DNA of 24,914 bases from Entamoeba histolytica HM-1:IMSS (taxonomy: Eukaryota > Evosea > Mastigamoebida > Endamoebidae): the NCBI RefSeq assembly GCF_000208925.1, contig NW_001915059.1, forward strand, positions 6,280 to 31,193, written 5' to 3'. Below are positions 24,091-24,914 of the stretch, one piece after another. A model generated the notes under the pieces. The model saw only the letters and a program-made list of their open reading frames with translations. It was not told where the DNA came from and ran no database searches. Position numbers and translations under genes: made by a program. Every line of letters starts with the position of its first letter. Position 1 is the stretch's first letter.

Positions 24091-24914
24091 TCTATATCAT
24101 TTTATTCATTGTTTTATTATTTTATGAAAACCTTGATTGAAATTCAAAACAATATTAATTATTTAAATTTCTTTTTATTCTTTTTTAATATAATCAACAC
24201 TATTTATTCATATATATTCTTTTCATTCTTCTGTGTCTTGTAACACAGATATAATAATAATAAATATATCTCATTTATCACTTTCTCATTATATTCATTT
24301 TATTTCTTTAGTTTCTGATTTTGCGGTATTATTTTCTTTAAAAACATTCTTCTTCATTTTGAATTTACAAAATGTAATTTTCAACCACTTATATTTCAAA
24401 GGATAAGTAATTTAATTTATTTAATATTCATTGATTGTTGTTAGTTGATAGTCATTTTAAATAATAATTAAACATGTCAATTATTTATCAATTTGAAGAA
24501 TTGAAGTTATTTATTATTAAAAAAACATTTCATAATCATTTGAAATAAATAACTACAATTCTACATTTTTTAAATATTCCTCACATTATATTTTATTTAA
24601 ATGAAAAACAACAAAATATTTTATCGAATGTTACATAAACATTATTGTTGTTTTTATTTATTTTTTACATAAAAATATATATTTTTGAAATAAAAGGAAA
24701 TAGAAAATATTTAAAAATAAACGAATAAATTTATCGATAATTTAACATGACAATTTGTTTTTGTTTATTAGTTTGAAATACAAACATCATTAAATAAAAA
24801 TAAATTTGTAATGTTATGATTGAATAAAAACGGTTAAATAATTTTACATAATTTTTAAAATATATTTATTATTATAAATTTTAATTTCCATTAAACAATT
24901 ATTTTTTATTTTAT
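24091..24914. other. A+T-rich gene-free tail of the window
   Basis: No supportable ORF, RNA gene or repeat array on either strand. A 7-bp perfect hairpin (TCTGTGT 24230-24236, ACACAGA 24243-24249) is the only local structure I noticed. Confidence 0.55.

Noticed and set aside
24230..24249. 7-bp perfect hairpin as a terminator or RNA element
   Set aside because: Isolated in gene-free DNA, short, and without a run of T or neighbouring gene; chance is likely.
1..24914. tRNA or rRNA genes, including Entamoeba tRNA arrays
   Set aside because: No cloverleaf-like G+C-rich segments or long-period tandem arrays were noticed by eye; a covariance-model scan would settle it.

Overview
The window looks like nuclear DNA of an Entamoeba species, most likely the E. 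histolytica/dispar/nuttalli group. The base composition is extremely A+T rich. Genes are short-spaced, mostly intronless and use A/T-ending codons. The few introns begin with the hexamer GTTTGT and end with TAG, which is the Entamoeba splice signature. TATA-like (TTTAAA/ATAAATA), GAAC-like and AAAAATTCA-like initiator elements lie just before start codons. The species call is an inference from these features and from gene content.

The window has two parts. Bases 1 to about 20,000 are a dense gene block with 13 protein-coding genes on both strands. In order they are: a partial unknown gene (minus, cut by the window edge); a compact eIF3a-like factor; a tartrate/D-malate-type decarboxylating dehydrogenase (minus); an AMMECR1-domain protein (minus); a UMP-CMP kinase; a three-exon gene of unknown function; an apparently domesticated hAT-transposase-like gene; a CBP80-like nuclear cap-binding subunit (minus); a long low-complexity, proline-rich protein with an in-frame 15-bp tandem repeat (minus); a PRELI/MSF1-domain protein; a helical-repeat plus zinc-cysteine protein; a Rab GTPase; a WH1/EVH1-like protein; and a gene whose 5' end appears to contain two short introns.

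Bases 20,014 to 24,914 hold no intact gene. On the minus strand they contain decayed coding sequence. The clearest piece (about 23,155 down to 22,398) is the C-terminal end of a non-LTR retrotransposon ORF2 of the R4/EhLINE type: the Cys-His zinc motif and restriction-like endonuclease region are recognisable but broken by stops and a frameshift. Downstream of it (about 22,252 to 20,701) is a ruined coiled-coil protein with a PKKKRK-type nuclear localisation signal. A third, weaker coding relic lies at about 24,090 to 23,460. The rest is A+T-rich spacer.

Functionally the block is a mix of housekeeping genes: translation initiation and RNA cap binding, nucleotide metabolism, vesicle traffic, and mitosome-related lipid transfer. 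I see no sign of an operon-like pathway. The most interesting items are the hAT-derived gene, the two multi-intron genes that a simple ORF scan misreads, the PRELI protein in a mitosome-bearing lineage, the expandable pentapeptide repeat, and the transposon graveyard.
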